Of a DNA stretch of 50,098 bases, positions 48,950 through 50,098 are shown piece by piece; within the stretch, counting starts at the first letter, position 1; each line of letters starts with the position of its first letter. Source of the DNA: an uncultured Clostridia bacterium (lineage in GTDB: Bacteria; Bacillota; Clostridia; Oscillospirales; Acutalibacteraceae); assembly GCA_947170465.1 (NCBI GenBank), contig CAMVTS010000010.1:1-50098 (forward strand). Reading direction: 5' to 3'. A program made the translations under genes and the position numbers. The notes below the pieces were generated by a model that worked only from the letters and a program-made list of their open reading frames with translations, ran no database searches and had not been told where the DNA came from.

Positions 48950-50098
48950 GTGAAGAAAAGAAGAATTTGTCACAACACGCGGCTTCTGATAGCTGTCGCT
49001 ACTTTGACGTTGGCCGCACTTGTCATGGCTTCATGCGGCAGTGAACCGTCTGCAGCGCCGCAGCCGACCACGGAAGCCGTCAAGACTTTGCCGGCCTTTC
49101 AGACGGACAGCCCCATGCTGATGATGGGCGAGGGAGAAAGCTTGTCAAATTGTGCGTATACCTCCGATAATACCGCCGTCGCAGCGATTAACGCTTCGGA
49201 TAACACGCTGAAAGCCATTTCGACCGGCTATGCCACGCTGACGTCGGGCGCGAAAAAATGTTATCTGACCGTCAGAAAAGCGCCGCAGAGCGTGGGCTTG
49301 CGCAACAGCACCGTCACCATGCAAAAAGGTGAACAAAGCGCGTTTTTTCTGACCTGCGCGAAGGACGAAGGCTTTTCCGGTGCGGTGTATACCTCTGCTG
49401 ACAGCAAGGTGGTGAGTATCGCCCCTGACGGCAAGGCAACCGCGAACGCGGCAGGCAGCGCTACCGTGACGGCGACCGTGTACAACGGCAAAACCGCGAG
49501 CGTGACGGTAGAGGTGCTCGACAATACCGGCTATGAGGAAAAGACCACCATTTCCGCAGCCGATTTGATGGCGGACGCTTCCTGGAGTGTGCCGAAGGTA
49601 AGCGCTGTTCCGGCTGGCAGCACCGTTCAGCAGTACGGCACAAGCGCCGATGGCAGGTGGTGCAAGGTAAAATACGGCGACGCTTACGGCTGGCTGTACA
49701 ACAAGGCGTTTGAGGAAATCACCAACTATACCGATTTTACATTGGAAACGCTTCCGGTGATGGCGGACGACCTGATTTTTGAAACCGGTACCGATAAACG
49801 CGCGATTTTCGATTATGTCTATCAAATCGCGTATTCCACCAACGAGGACGACACGACCGAGAATCTCTGCGTTGATTATTTCACCACCTATAAAGGCTCC
49901 TGCTACACCCATGCCGCTATGCTGTGTTATCTGTACAACCGCTGCGGCTATGAAACGCTGCGTCTGGTGGGTGAGAGCGCCTATGAGGGCGCCGGAGAAC
50001 ATTCGTGGTGCCTGACGAAGACAGAAGAAGGCTGGCGGCATTATGACGCGCAGTTTTTCACCACCCGTGAAGCGGACGAGCAGTTCGGCGTGACCGAC
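48950..50098 (+). CDS. Lipoprotein with Ig-like, SH3-like and transglutaminase-like domains (partial)
   Basis: The first 383 codons of a gene that runs off the right edge. It starts at GTG after AAAGGAAAG. The lipobox LVMASC puts the lipidated cysteine at Cys29, so the mature protein is membrane-anchored outside. Two bacterial Ig-like (Big_2) units lie at about 50-200, with ISTGYATLTSG and IAPDGKATANAAGSATVTA. An SH3b-like unit (about 205-250) contains WCKVKYGDAYGWLYN. A transglutaminase-like domain follows with Cys318 (GSCYTHAAML), His351 (EHSWC) and Asp366 (HYDAQF) as the catalytic triad. It probably acts on peptidoglycan or surface proteins. The substrate is unknown. Confidence 0.85.
   Translation, partial: MKKRRICHNTRLLIAVATLTLAALVMASCGSEPSAAPQPTTEAVKTLPAFQTDSPMLMMGEGESLSNCAYTSDNTAVAAINASDNTLKAISTGYATLTSGAKKCYLTVRKAPQSVGLRNSTVTMQKGEQSAFFLTCAKDEGFSGAVYTSADSKVVSIAPDGKATANAAGSATVTATVYNGKTASVTVEVLDNTGYEEKTTISAADLMADASWSVPKVSAVPAGSTVQQYGTSADGRWCKVKYGDAYGWLYNKAFEEITNYTDFTLETLPVMADDLIFETGTDKRAIFDYVYQIAYSTNEDDTTENLCVDYFTTYKGSCYTHAAMLCYLYNRCGYETLRLVGESAYEGAGEHSWCLTKTEEGWRHYDAQFFTTREADEQFGVTD

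Overview
The window reads as a chromosome segment of a Gram-positive, probably spore-forming anaerobic gut or rumen clostridium, most likely a Ruminococcus-like member of the Oscillospirales. The evidence is a V-type ATPase operon in the gene order of Enterococcus hirae, a SpoVAD homologue, type I dockerins on two leucine-rich-repeat proteins, fibro-slime and starch-binding-like modules, strong AGGAGG ribosome sites and SigA-type promoters. The taxonomic call is inference; no rRNA or tRNA is present.

Region 1 (1-7934, minus strand): eight V-ATPase genes in the order H/G-I-K-E-C-F-A-B, with subunit D presumably just beyond the left edge. All five Na+ ligands known from the E. hirae c ring are present, so a sodium-translocating rotary ATPase is likely. 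A small palindromic element lies after subunit B.

Region 2 (7935-19635): accessory and housekeeping genes. They are YbaK, with a MITE-like inverted-repeat element between its promoter and start codon; a TetR regulator followed by a large RND exporter that carries a roughly 300-residue coiled coil in its first porter domain; a Tet(M)-like ribosomal GTPase fused to a Rae1/YacP-like NYN nuclease; an alpha/beta-hydrolase whose nucleophilic serine is alanine; a TtcA-like PP-loop tRNA thiolase; and a lone SpoVAD with a SigG-like promoter.

Region 3 (19636-45660): the most unusual part. Two successive cassettes share one layout: a similar promoter, a giant secreted fibro-slime protein (5515 and 2068 aa), a 39-46 aa peptide starting MKK(E)Y-x-SPEF-(D/E)-LV, an RNA hairpin, and a secreted BspA-like LRR protein ending in a dockerin. 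The 5515-aa protein has about 31 tandem CnaB-like domains, and every one keeps the Lys, Glu and Asn expected for an intramolecular isopeptide bond. The second giant has one such domain. Together the genes look like a cell-surface or extracellular-fibre system with a co-expressed small peptide of unknown role.

Region 4 (45661-50098): a convergent gene for a Thr/Ser/Pro-rich protein with a membrane segment at each end, RecQ helicase, and the first 383 codons of a lipoprotein with Ig-like, SH3-like and transglutaminase-like domains that runs off the right edge.
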